Assembly (NCBI GenBank): GCA_030704615.1
Contig: CM060732.1
Span: forward strand, 12,960,001 to 13,020,000
Length of the DNA stretch: 60,000 nt
Reading direction: 5' to 3'
Source of the DNA: Takakia lepidozioides
Lineage: Eukaryota > Streptophyta > Takakiopsida > Takakiales > Takakiaceae
Shown here piece after piece: positions 1 through 11,943 of the stretch. The notes under the pieces were generated by a model. The model was given only the letters and a program-made list of their open reading frames with translations, was not told where the DNA came from and searched no databases. Numbering within the stretch: position 1 is the stretch's first letter; each line of letters opens with the position of its first letter. The position numbers were made by a program, and so were the translations under genes.

Positions 1-836
1 ATACATAGATGTAGAGTAGGTGTGTTGGTTAGTTTGTCCTTTTTATAGGTCATAAACTTTCCTACATTATTTTGTGTGATTCATACTTTTATTTTTCCTA
101 AAACTTTATGCCCCTACAACCTTATATCCATGTTTGAAGCTCGTTAAGAAAGCAAATTCTTACGTTGGGGTACAATGCATTCAAGGTTGAGATATTTGAT
201 TGAAAATTCTTATAGGTTCGATGCATTGTTGTTTTTCTTTTTCCCACATTGATACTTTTTTCTTATCCTAAACCCTACAATACGTCAAAACTGCATATCC
301 CGAAGCGAGTCATTGAAAAAAATACATGTACCTTGATAGCTTTGGAGTACATTGATACATTGGTTTGGAGAAGTTATTTTGATTGAAAATTTCTAGAGGT
401 TCCATAGGTTCCATAGATTCTTCCACATTTTATTAAATTTGATTCGGATTTCTCATGTGAATGAGACTTTTTGATTTCGGTGTATGGTTTCAATTTTGAA
501 TACATTTCAGTTCGCCTTCCCTCGTATTCATGTGTTAGTATTCATGAATTTATATCCGTGGCTGTTTTTTTGCAGGAGTTAGTTTGGATTCGAGACTGAC
601 ATTGTTTTTTGCGAAACAAACAATTTCATCAAAGTTCGAGTCTCCATTCTTACAGGCTATCTAGAGGCATTTGCAAAAACAGATATTCGTGCGACTGACA
701 TCCAATCTTATCAATGTCGGCCATATGTGTAGATGTTCTAGTTTCAGGACTAAGGTGTTTGTGGACGATAGTTCCTTTGTATCGGGATAGCAGACTAATT
801 GACAACATGTACTTAGTAACGATGTTTCATGGATAC
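1..836. repeat. AT-rich intergenic DNA with a diverged ~180 bp repeat
   Basis: No credible coding frame is visible. Two stretches, roughly 80-240 and 250-420, share the same word order (a 'cctaaa..cctacaa' segment, a 'tacattg/tacaatg' segment, then 'gattgaaaatt' followed by 'aggttc'). This suggests an old, diverged tandem duplication of about 180 bp. The rest is AT-rich and unassigned. The repeat reading was made by eye and is approximate. Confidence 0.35.
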
Positions 837-1014
837 TTGTGCTAATTAGTATGTATCATTTGCATTGTCGAATGTATGTCATTCGACTTTGATGTCGACA
901 TTTAATGAATTTGGAGTCATGTAAATTGTGCTAATTAATATATATCCTTTGCATTGTCTAATGTATGTTATTCGACTTTGATGTCGACGTTTAATGAATT
1001 TGGAGTCATGCAAA
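837..1014. repeat. 89-bp tandem duplication
   Basis: Two head-to-tail copies (837-925 and 926-1014) begin with 'ttgtgctaatta' and end with 'ggagtcatg(t/c)aaa'. Both contain 'attcgactttgatgtcgac'. They differ at only a few positions, so the duplication is fairly recent. No coding function is seen. Confidence 0.85.
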
Positions 1015-1639
1015 TTCACTTGAAAGCTAAATTTTGATTCATTGCTTTATAATAATAATAATAATAGTAATAGATTTAATTTAAATGCAAAATTGTATTA
1101 AGTTTTGTCCGGATTTAAGCCAAAAGTCCAGAATTAGTTAAAATTGAGTTCTTTGGCACCTCTCTTCCCTGCGGGGCCTGGTTCGACCGCCTCCTCTTGG
1201 TGCCTATGCCGTTGCCCCCCCTCCTCCGTCATTTTTATAACGTTCGTAATATTATATAGCTTTTATATATTTCTTATTTATTTTTATATGATGTAAAGGC
1301 CTAGTGTACCTGCTCCAGTCACCTCGTTTGACCGAAACTCACCAATTTCAACAAAATCATAGTAAAATGTAACACACTAAAGGGGGGGCCAACTCCGAAA
1401 TACACAAAGATCTATTTAGTCCCCACCTAATGAATTGAGAAAATGGGTTTGGAAGCCAAAGATGGGATGCGGGGATAGGAAAAAACCCACAATTTCATAA
1501 AAATCGGAGACAAAACCTCCCCCTCCGTGTCAATGACTTCCCTCTTCCTCTAGCTCCGCTCGGCAAAATGCAAAGCATCCCACACCCACAGAGCTAAAGG
1601 GGAAGAGTGAAAGTGAGAGCCAAGAATGGCCTCCTTCCC

Positions 1640-2050
1640 CTTATATGGGCGACCGCTCAAAAGCGGTCACCCAAGCGCCTTCCGAAAGATGTCCGCCACG
1701 TGGCGGCCACCAGCGCAATGTGGCGACCGCTGACGTGGCGGTCGCCCGTGTCGGCGGCCCATCCGCCCGGGGATTGCCGACGTGGCGACCGCTGACGTGG
1801 CGGTCACCCGGGCGGGCGCCCCATCCCGCCTGGCGACCAGTGCCTGGATGGTCGCCTCGGCAAGCCGTCACTTGGCCGGTCGCCTTGGTCCTCGCTGTCG
1901 CCAACGTGGCAGAAGAAGGTAAAAAATAAAATAAAAAAATAAAAAATTACCACGATGAATGATGGACACGACGTGACGATCGTCACGTCTTGACGTGACG
2001 CCGACGCTGACGTGTTACTGCGGCGTCACGTCCATACCTGCAACTGGGGA
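1640..2050. repeat. GC-rich ACGT-motif array
   Basis: A GC-rich island sits in otherwise AT-rich DNA and is packed with palindromic ACGT cores (CCACGTGGC, GACGTGGC, CGTCACGTC). A 24-base word beginning GTGGCGACCGC and ending GACGTGGCGGTC occurs exactly twice, at 1720 and 1782, so part of the array is a 62-bp tandem repeat. Open frames cross the island on both strands, but they are low-complexity and unlike known proteins, so no gene is called. ACGT cores are bZIP-binding (G-box/C-box) sequences in plants; any regulatory role here is inference. Confidence 0.6.
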
Positions 2051-2206
2051 AAACAGGGCATCTGCAGTTCTCTGCAGCTGCCCATCCCACACACGCAATT
2101 TGTGTATTTTTTTTTTTTGGTGCCTGGCAAGTACATCGGCTCAGAACACTCTCAGGTGAAGGGAGAGGCAAAGGAAAAGGGAAGGGGAAGGGAACCCAGA
2201 CGGGTC

Positions 2207-2335
2207 TCTTTTCATTGTCGGTTTATTTGCAATATGCAGCTTAAGTTGGCAAACTGCACAACATTGCAGTCACGGAGTCTTTTTTCATTGTCGGTTTGTT
2301 TGGAATATGTAGCATAAGTCGGCATACTGTAAATG
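2207..2335. repeat. 73-bp tandem duplication
   Basis: Two diverged copies both carry 'ttcattgtcggttt' (at 2211 and 2284), followed by '(g/c)aatatg(c/t)agc' and '(t/c)ggca(a/t)actg'. They lie between the ACGT array and the decayed coding array that follows. Confidence 0.7.
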
Positions 2336-2384
2336 GCTATTTCCACGGTTATAGGTCCCTCGGGTATATGCACCTTTTATTTCG

Positions 2385-2545
2385 CCAAAGGTGTTCTGAC
2401 ATTTGCTGACATGGCGGACGCTCACGCTTACGTGGCGTGAACGTACGCTCATGCCACGTCATGCAGATGGAGCTTGGGCTCACGCCACGTCAGCCAAGCG
2501 TGAGCTCAGTTCCCAGGCTCACGGGGTTGGGCTCACGCCGTAGTT
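2385..2545. repeat. Second ACGT/'CTCACGC' motif cluster
   Basis: This stretch repeats GCTCACGC, GCCACGTCA and ACGTGGCGTGA in both orientations. It resembles the 1640-2050 array in composition but is separated from it by 300 bp of ordinary sequence. It immediately precedes the decayed PDF-motif array. No gene is visible. Confidence 0.45.
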
Positions 2546-2559
2546 ACGCTACATGATTT

Positions 2560-4745
2560 GGTATTCTTTATGATGTTTACAAGGTTCTTGGGAGAGTCAG
2601 CTTGGTCTCAGCAGGCCGTGTTTCAATCTCTGTCTGCTCAGCTGCACTGTGGTGGTTCTCACAGACCAATCCGATGTCCAGTACCTGACTATAGACACAA
2701 GCAGCACACACAAGAAGTTCTTTGGGTTGATGGTCGGTCAAATCCTCCATGGGTCATGATACAAGGTCAAGGTCGACAATGTGGTGAGGGCACCTTCTTC
2801 TTCAACCTATTTCTGCCTGTTTTACCCTGGCCCTGAGATGCATATTGAATTCTGTAAGTTAGCTCATTGGGTGGATCTGTGGTGGTTAGGAGTGACTTTG
2901 ACAAATTACTGCCGATGTGGCAGCAGGGAAGTATCCAAAAACAGATAACATAGATGAGGAGAAGTTGGTGGATCTATGGTGGTTTTGGAGTGATTTTGAT
3001 ATGTTATTGTAGATAGGGTTAGGGCGTCAATGTCAGTTGCTTTAGCTGCTAGCTGCAGCAAGGCTGAGGACGTGTTCACGATTTGTACACATGCATGGAT
3101 AACTGAGGAGTGCAGGGATAGATTGTGGGTCCAGATTCATCCAAGAGGCCCGGATTTCAAGCTCCAGAGTACCTATGATTCCATGTGGAAGGATAGCTAC
3201 AAGAAACAGATGGCACCAACTGGAACCCGCAGCAGCAGCGCACAATGGATAAAATCAGGCACTGCCAATGAAGGCACCTTCTTCAACACATTTCATCCTG
3301 TTTTTCCTTCTTATCAGAATCGGCCCTAATTTCTATGCTGAATTCTGCAAGTTAGCTGGTTGAGTGAATCTTGTTTGGAGTGACTTTGACATGATACTGC
3401 CAAAGTGACAACAGGAAAGTATCCAAAAACAGGTAACAGATATGAGGAGAAGCTGTGGGATGAATACTTTTCTGACCCCAGTAAATGGTGGGACAACCGA
3501 GGCAAAAAGGTGAATGCCTGTCAGATTACAGAGAGTAGCAGATGCAATTGACCATAGGAACTAGTGTGATAAGTTGAGTTGGGTGCAATTGCACTCTTCT
3601 TTTCCTGTCTGCTTCTGTTTGCTATTCAAAGGTAGGATCGGACTGCCCTGAGTTTAAATTTTAGTCTGGTGCCGAGAGTGGGTAGACCCTTGAGGTCATC
3701 CATGATGTCCTCCCCCATGTCACAGACTGGAAACAAGTGCAGGGAAGTTTTCTGCCTAATTTCATTTTTATCATACAATTTTTCTGGAAACAGACATTGC
3801 TTTGGACACTACAGCCTCTAAGTCAGTAGGGTTGGGGTGTTTGCTGGAACAATTTTAGGCTGTCATTGTCAGCTGCTAGCAGCAAGGCAATGATACGTGC
3901 ATGATTTATGCAGAGGCCTGGATAGCTGAAGGAGCAGGGATAGAGTGTGGGTCCAGATTCATCCAAGAGGGCCGGATTTCAAGTCCAGATTACCTATGAT
4001 TCCCTGTGGAATGATAGCTATAAGAAACCTGCATGGGTAGATGATCAACTGGAAGCCACAACAGCAGCACAATTGATAAAATCAGGCACTGCTAATGAAG
4101 GCACCTTCTTTAACACATTTCACCCTGTTTTTCCCTCTTGTCAGAATCGGCCCTAATTTTTCATGTAGAATTCTGCAAGTTAGCTAGTTGAGTGAACCTT
4201 TGATAGTTTGGAGTGACTTTGACAAGGTATTGCCAATGTGACAACAAGGAAGTATCCAGAAATAGATAACAGCTGAGACGAGGAGAAGCTGTGGATTGAA
4301 TACTTTTCTGACCCCAGTCTATGGTGGGACAATCGAGGCAAAAAGGTGAATGCCCGTTGGATTACAGAGAGTAGCAAATGCAATTGACCATAGGAACTAG
4401 TGTGATAAGTTGAGTTGGCTGTTTCCTAGAACAAATCTAGGCTGTCATTGTCAGGTGCTAGCAGCAAGACAAAGATGTATGCATGATTTATGCAGAGGCA
4501 TGGATAGCTGAAGGAGCAGGGATAGAGTGTGGGTCCAGATTCATCCAAGAGGGTTCAAGCTCCAGATTACTTATGATTCCATGTGGATCAATAGCTACAA
4601 GAAACCTGCTGCATGGGTAGATGGTCAACTAAAGGTAGCAGCTGCAGCGGCACAGTTGACAAAATCAGGCACCTCAACCATGACCACGCTTCTGCAAGAG
4701 GATCAAGAGAGAGAGTCCACAATGCCTTTTATGCTAGGCATGTGA
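2560..4745 (+). pseudogene. Decayed tandem array of OSB-type PDF-motif exons
   Basis: Several short frames match the two halves of the ~50-residue PDF motif found at the C-terminus of plant organellar single-stranded DNA-binding (OSB) proteins. The first half (LWDEYFSDPSKWWDNR) is readable at 3446-3520 and again at 4280-4355. The second half (PDFK/PDYR, then a W and PPWV/PAWV) is readable at 2681-2767, 3149-3255, 3971-4080 and 4551-4665. Halves are separated by non-coding sequence, and like halves recur about 820-835 bp apart (3149 to 3971; 3446 to 4280). This implies that an exon-intron-exon unit was duplicated in tandem. Stops and frameshifts separate the pieces and no OB-fold is seen, so this is a relic. 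The family assignment rests on recalled motif shape, not a search. Confidence 0.55.
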
Positions 4746-6795
4746 AGATGCTTTGTGAGGCAGGCAGACTGACAGAGGCTCTTCAACTTTAAACCAACGA
4801 GGCATTTCCGCAGATTCAGATACGTATGTCTGTCTCTTGCTTAAGTGCATCAAGGTGAAAGGTTTGGAAGCTGGAAATAGGTGCACACCAGTGTTGGACC
4901 AGTATCATAAACATTTCATACCAGCCAGGGTCTGGTATTGTCGGTGAAGAGGCCTCCTTCATACGTGGCAGATAATGATATCAAAGTAGATATTAAACTT
5001 CTAATGTACACCAGTCTGGTATGTACATTATTTTTGTTTGTTTGGTATGGTATGGTATCAGTATTGCAAATATCAAATCTTATATTGGGGGTATATCAAT
5101 ACTGGTATCAATACAGCTCTATGGTAGAAATTCTCCATGGCAGCTATAATTTGGACCAAAAAAAAAAATTTAATTTAATTTAAAAAAAAAAAGCTGAATG
5201 CCTCACTTCAGCTGCTGAAGTTCACCACTTCAGCCACTGAGTGCCTTTATTTATAATAATAAGGAGGTACAAAGATGGTAAGGAAAAAAAATAACCTTAC
5301 AAGAGCCATACAGGCTGAGCCTAAGCAGATTTTTGAATAACATATTGATATAATCTAGGGTGCAAGCGACGGCGGAAGACAAAGTACTGGTATCGACAAA
5401 GCTGCATTCCTTGCGATACCATGCTGGTCTGGTAGGAGCCTAGATATTAGCATTTTACTATATCGCCCCAATATGTTCTGCCCGGGGTACTGCCAGTTGC
5501 TTATACCCGCCTGGTCTGGTACCCTGCTGCGATACCCTTACCCGTGCTGATACCCCGCCTCGCCCCCATATACCGGTCCAACACTGGTGCACACTCACAT
5601 TATCCAAAGTGGATTCATGCCAAATATTTCTCTACTCAACATCCTTGTCAACATGTATGTTTAATAAGTGTGAGAGCACCATGGATGCTCACCAAGTTTT
5701 CGACCGTGAGTGCCTCAACGATATTTGATCACATGGAATATAATGCAGTTGGCAGAATTTACCAAGGATGGTGTGGTAGGAATGCTTTGGAGACCTATGA
5801 GCAACTGATGTGCGAAGGGTGAAGCCCAACCACACCACGTTTGTTTGTGTTTGCAATGCGTACACGTGCAAGGCTGGGAGCTCTGGAAAAAAGGAAAGAG
5901 GTCCATGGTGACATCGTCAAAGCTAGATTTGTACCAGATGTCATTCTAAACACTGCCCTGGTGGACATATATGCCAAATGTGGTGCATTAAGGATGCGAA
6001 GGGAGTTTTCAACACTATGGCTAAACGAGATGTGATGTCATGAAACGTGGGGGGAACGTGATGCTGCAGGGTATGCACAACAAGGATATGGTATGGAGGC
6101 TTTGGAGACCTATGATCAAATATTGATGGGGGAAGGGGTGAAGCCCGACCACATCACGTTGCAACATACTGGTACTTCACAGCCATGGCGGTTCTCTCAG
6201 CCCTTCCATTTTTCTTTTGTTTTTTTTGGGCGCTAGGAGATAGCAGCAGCTTTGCTGTCTCCTCCCCTTCCTTATGCCGATCGTTAAAGTGGAAATTGTA
6301 CCAGTTGTCATTCTGAACTCTGTCCTGGTGGACATGTATGCCAAATGTGGGTGCAACAAGCCTGATGCGAAGGGAGAGTTTGACAATATGGCTGAACGAG
6401 ATGTGGTATTTTGGAGTGCCATGATTGCAAGGTATGTGCAGCATGGGTATGGGATTAAGGCTTTGGAGACCTAAGAGCAAATGATGTGGGAAGGGATAAA
6501 GCCAGACCATGTCATGTTCATTTGTGTTTGTAATATGCATATGCGAGCCTAGCAGAAGGGGCAAAGAGGTTCATGGTGACATTATCAAAGCTGGAATTGT
6601 ACCAGATGTCATTTTGAACATTCCCCTGGTGTACATCTACGTCAAATGTGAGCCTGGCAGCCCTAAAAAAGACACAAAGGTCCATGGTGACATCGTCAAA
6701 GCTGGAGTTGTATCACTAGATGTCACTCTAAAACACTGCCTTGGTGGATATGTATGCCAAGGCAGCCCTGGAAGTGGATGTCACTTTGGGTGACA
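4743..6795 (+). pseudogene. PPR (PLS-class) protein pseudogene
   Basis: Fragments of a pentatricopeptide-repeat protein run on the plus strand. Around 4743-4880 is an MLCEAGRLTEALQL block, then DSDTYVCLLLKCIK. Around 5587-5660 (after a transposon insertion) is HIIQSGFMPNISLLN. Around 5900-6035 is VPDVILNTALVDIYAKCGAL. Around 6274-6480 is a second such block with MAERDVVFWSAMIARYVQHG. A third starts near 6560 with KEVHGDIIKAGIVPDVILN. PPR proteins of this class bind organellar RNA. The reading frame is broken by stops and shifts (including one base missing beside the insertion at 4889), and the same ~35-residue units recur, so unequal exchange may have scrambled it. It cannot encode a full protein. 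It follows directly on the PDF-motif array. Confidence 0.8.
4889..5586. mobile_element. Non-autonomous hAT-type element (MITE)
   Basis: The left end reads CAGTGTTGGACCAGTAT and the right end is its inverted complement with one mismatch (16 of 17 match). Both ends are flanked by the same 8 bases, GTGCACAC (4881-4888 and 5587-5594). An 8-bp target duplication with CAGTG-type ends is the signature of the hAT superfamily. The 698-bp interior holds subterminal repeats of 'tggtat/atacca' words and A-rich runs but no transposase. It splits a PPR-like reading frame that continues on the other side, which independently confirms the insertion. Confidence 0.9.
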
Positions 6796-7330
6796 TGGTA
6801 GCTGGCACCACCATTATCTGGGACTACAAGTTCCTGAATTCATTCTCGAAATGATTTCTGATGTTCTCTTGACATGTCCACGATAGTGGACCTAGCTGCA
6901 CAACAGATTTTCCTGACTTAATGACTTTACTTGGGCAGTGATCTATGGATATGGAAACATAGCCCTCATGTTGGTCATCTGTAGAATGTGGCAAAAACTT
7001 GCTTTACAAAACACTCTTGATATAAACTAGTTTTGAGCCATCCAAATGTTTGTGGTTCCTGCCATGTATTTGTATTCTATGTTTTGTTGTATTTGTAATA
7101 TATTTTCAATGCAGTGCATCGAATAAAAAAATTTAAATACAAAACCCACTAATTCACATATATATAGATATAAAATCAAAAGTAAATGAGAAGTAAATGA
7201 AAAAACAAAATAATAGTAACAAATAAAAACTAAAAAACCAAATATCAAACAAAAAGCCTCCCAATTCATACAGCGTACATGCCTATGCTGTCCGATGATA
7301 ATTAAATCCCAAAAGAGGTTGCCGGAAAAT
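6796..7330. other. Intergenic, no gene seen
   Basis: AT-rich sequence follows the PPR relic. Open frames are short and low-complexity (lysine/asparagine/phenylalanine-rich). Nothing recognisable is present. Confidence 0.5.
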
Positions 7331-7334
7331 TTAA

Positions 7335-7425
7335 AATTGAAGCCCACCCAGTGTCGAATGTCAGAAATTCGACCCTAAGACCCGTCCTCGCACATAACCA
7401 CTACACTAGCCATGTACATATGCTA
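7335..7425 (-). mobile_element. tRNA-like SINE head (minus strand)
   Basis: Read on the minus strand, this has an A-box-like GGCTAGTGTAGTGGTTATGTG followed about 25 bases later by a B-box-like GGGTCGAATTTCTGAC. That spacing is like the internal RNA polymerase III promoter of a tRNA. It does not fold into an obviously intact tRNA, so a degenerate tRNA-derived SINE is the best reading. The tail is not delimited. Confidence 0.4.
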
Positions 7426-7989
7426 TATTGGCGTTTTTTTTATTACTTATCATGATTGCTATCGGAACTGCAGAAATTCCCAAAAAGCTTGCCGGACCCC
7501 TTCTTCAAGAAATATTAATTAGTCCGGCAGGGTCATGACGAATAGCGTAGGCAAGTACGGTATATATATACACCCCCCAGAGTGAAACATATTTATTAAA
7601 ATGTGTCATCTTTAACTGATTAACAGTAGAATACTACACTATACAAAGTCAAGCAAACTCACTATCAGTAATTCACAGTCAAACTGTAAACTAAACATCA
7701 TGGAACATAGTCAATATGTTCCACTTCAGTTAAACCACTTTACTACACGTCATAGCCACGTGATGTCCACGTCGCATCCAAGTCGCATCCACGTCATACT
7801 GTAGTTAAATCATTTTACTACACGTCACCCCCTATGTTTTACTGTCGCATTTCACTGTCAGAACCTAGCACCTAGATTCGACTGCTTGACTGAAACGACT
7901 TGATCTTTGTTACTCAAGATCGACTCTGGAGGGTGGGAGTAAAAATGTCAGAAATGACTAAGAAATGAGTCAAATATAGAGTCGAAAAA

Positions 7990-8008
7990 CCCATTTTCTA
8001 TTGTAGTG
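7990..8008. mobile_element. Possible CACTA-type transposon terminus
   Basis: The sequence ends CCATTTTCTATTGTAGTG. Its complement begins CACTACAATAGAAAATGG, which is the typical start of plant CACTA (En/Spm) elements. The matching opposite end was not found in the window, so only one terminus is proposed. The preceding ~140 bases carry short 'GTCGA/TCGAC/GACT' words of the kind seen in CACTA subterminal regions. Confidence 0.35.
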
Positions 8009-8089
8009 GCTGCAACTGACGCACAAATAAGAACAATCAAATTCAGATATGCTCAATATATAGGCCACCAACGCAAACACATTTTCTGG

Positions 8090-8197
8090 TCACACCTCTA
8101 TCCATTTCCACACTGCTCACTTTGCTCACACACCCACCTGGTGTCACACCTCTATCCATTTCCACATTGCTCACTTTGCTCACACACCCACCTGGTG
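8090..8197. repeat. 54-bp tandem duplication
   Basis: Two nearly identical copies (8090-8143 and 8144-8197) begin 'tcacacctctatcc' and end 'cacccacctggtg'. Only one base differs in the central part (cacactg versus cacattg). This is a recent local duplication in non-coding DNA. Confidence 0.9.
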
Positions 8198-8619
8198 CGA
8201 GACACTTGGCTACACCTCCTCAGCTTCGGTATCCACCTTGTCATCCATGGACTTCGTATAACTCGACACAACCATGCAGTTTGAATGATCCATACGTCTT
8301 CTCAAGGTGATTCGTAGCATGCTTCCACGTATCTGCTGCTATCAAATATCTATGTTGCGGCTAGAAGGTGAGACGATAAAGAAAAGTTGAGAAACTTTGA
8401 TAGAGCACAGAGGTGTTAGCAAGGAGCCATGTTGCAGCTGCATTGAGGTGGACTGTTGTGGTATAGGATGCCAACCGCTTTCACTACTTTCAAGATGCGG
8501 TTTGTTCGCGTGGGATTGACACCTGAAATTTACCAAATGCACATGAAGGGCATCAAACCGTAGGTGGAATTGTTGCGTCACTGTCTAAAGCTTCAATGTC
8601 TGTGATGTCAAATGGAGAA

Positions 8620-9290
8620 TCAGGGCTTCAGGAAGCTGAAAGGAAGAAGGGGAGGATAAGTTCTTCTTTAGGGTAGGCGGTTTTCTCACTTGTGAAGAAG
8701 AAGCTGTCATCTATGCACTTGTCCGCAATTTGCACAAGCTGTGAGGAGAGGAATCTGCAACATTCTGCAGACCTCAGTCCAATTTTCCAATCAGCACAAC
8801 AAGAGACTTCCAAAAACAAAGCTGCACTTGTTGCATCTACCTTGCCAGCGATGGAACCTTCTAAGGAGAAAGCTTGCATAGATGAACTGAAAAAACCTCT
8901 CAAACTGCATCTCATGTGGAGCACCACCTTAGAAAAGAACACTGTTCAGGTAGTACCATCAACATTTGGTACAAAAACCTAGTTTACCATGCCCAAGAAC
9001 ATCATGTACAACAACAAGTTCAAATAAATTAGGAGGTCTTTGTATTGAAGGTTGTTTTGACCCAAGGTAGGTGACAATTTGACAAGCTCCTCTGCTTTAG
9101 GGATATTAATCATAGCTATGACGTGAATTTGACGGTCAACAAGGACCTGCTCTTTCTACTCAAGGATGGGGAGGAGCTATTGGCCAGGTACCCTCATCTC
9201 GAGGAACATGCTGAACGTCAAGCATGTGTCATAAAATCCCATCGCAAGATAACCAAAGTTTTTTTAATTTTTCTAGGTAAGGGCTTTCTT
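8620..9290 (+). pseudogene. Decayed coding-like segment, function unknown
   Basis: Two plus-strand frames (8692-8982 and 9123-9308) have protein-like composition, including LLARYPHLEEHAERQACVIKSH in the second. They are separated by stops and a frameshift and flanked by untranslatable DNA. I do not recognise the family. The composition could fit an old transposon protein or a broken single-copy gene. Chance open frames cannot be excluded. Confidence 0.25.
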
Positions 9291-9489
9291 CTTCATAGCT
9301 TGGTTTGATAAGCAGTGTTCCAAGTTTATTGCAAGGAAATGTGATGTTACATTCCACTTTCACCTTTGTCTTGGATCCTGAGATGATGTTAAACTTGTTT
9401 GGTGCATCTCATCAGCATTGATTTAGCATATCAGCGTGTACATTTTGATAATTGTAAAGGACTTGCAATGTGAGATTGCTCCGGGCTTT

Positions 9490-9655
9490 ATGTGGTTGAG
9501 CATAGCCATGTACACATTTTACTATCTACAATCCCCTTCTGGTGGTTGAGCATATGCAGTTAAGTCAATTTGTAGAGGAGCTCCTTTTCTGGTGGTTGAG
9601 CAAAGGCAGTTAAGTCTTTGTAGAGCTCCCCTTCTGGTGGTTCAGCATAGGCATG
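9490..9655. repeat. Imperfect ~44-50 bp tandem repeat, four copies
   Basis: The word 'tggttgagca' or 'tggttcagca' recurs at about 9493, 9543, 9593 and 9638. The intervals share 'ccccttctgg' and 'gcagttaagtc..ttgtagag'. The repeat lies in otherwise featureless DNA. Confidence 0.75.
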
Positions 9656-10955
9656 CACTTCGTGCTTTGAAAAGCGTTTTGTACCATTAAGCAAAATAAA
9701 ATGAGCAGATTGAGCAAATTGAGCAGTAGCTCAAATTTTTGACTAGGATTTTGAAGTTTCTTTTGAATGTTGGTTCATGTTTCTTTCTGCTTTGAATGAC
9801 TTCCATCTATGGAGGTCTCTTGTTTTCTATCTTGCAGTTCTCTTGTGTATGAAGTTAATTTTTTGCTTCATGTCTGGAAGGTTTATTTCGTATGAAGGTT
9901 TTTTGTTTCTGTTTCTAAAGCTTTTTCGTTTATAAGCATTTGTTGATACTCCCTGGTGCTGCCAGATAACCAGCTTCCTGGCAGTATTAAGGTGGTACTG
10001 CATGAATGCCTTTGTAGCAGACAGATTTAATTCTCATACTGATTTAGATAGTTGTTGGTGTTTGGAGAGCAAGAAATACCTTCTGCCAAGCGTGCGGAAT
10101 GAACAGACCTAATGTAAGTATAGTTAGACTCTTCTCACCTTCTCACTGGTCACTGTGGCTTTAAACACATGCCCTAGTCCCTACTTCAAACTTCCCTTCT
10201 CGGATTGGGTTGAGAAGTTTGCAGGCATATGTGCGGGAGGCTTGCTCTCTGCAAGTGTGTAGTAGAGTGTGATACCAGATTTTGTACAGTTTCTCCTTCC
10301 GATTTCCTTCAAAGCTTGCATTATAACTGGAGGGTTTCAAATTTTCCTGGGAAGTGACAATTGGTATGGAGCTTTCTGAGCAAGATGACATGTCAGCAGC
10401 ACAAATTCTTTCTATCCTTGCATGCAATGTGTTAACATCATCTTCTTTTTTAAGGGCGACATTTCAGATTACCCTTATGTGAAGGGCAAAAAGCGTTGTG
10501 TGAAGGGTGAAGGGTAATCTGCCCTTTCTTATATCCCATGGTGCTTTGTGACAGTACAAAGCACTCAGACTTTGATTCTGCATAGACTTGCTTGCACAAT
10601 TCAAACTATTGATGAGGTGTTTGGTTGGAAACTGAAGCATTTGCACGTTCTCAATGAATAAGAAATGTTTGGATATGCCATGCTTCATCCCTGAGATACT
10701 ATGTCAACACTCATCAATCTTCCAATGTCTTTTGAACTGGACTAATATCATTGAATGTTACAAACGATTGCCAAAGGGTCATCTAAATCTGAAACCCCTG
10801 CCAGGCTCAATTGCAGGATGAGGACACTACAAAGCTAAAAGTATCCTTGTGCACATCTCTCCAATTTTGATATGAACATTCTACAACCATCCAACACCCC
10901 CTCTCCCCTGATAACATCCTGGGATTATGAATGTCTGGAAATGAATATCAGTGTA
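9656..10955. other. Intergenic, no gene seen
   Basis: Moderately AT-rich sequence lies downstream of the SDR gene (which ends at 10960 on the minus strand). Frames at 10161-10427 and 10464-10688 show no recognisable motifs. The part nearest 10960 should include the 3' untranslated region of that gene. Confidence 0.5.
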
Positions 10956-10959
10956 CTGC

Positions 10960-11886
<927 letters not shown>

Positions 11887-11943
11887 CTAGAATGTCTGCG
11901 AAGAGATCTTGGCACCGTCCACTCTGGTACACACTTATCACTT

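Noticed and set aside
1607-1929. Overlapping open frames on both strands in the GC-rich block
   Set aside because: They exist because ACGT-repeat DNA has few stops; no known motif is present and the repeat unit reads through all frames.
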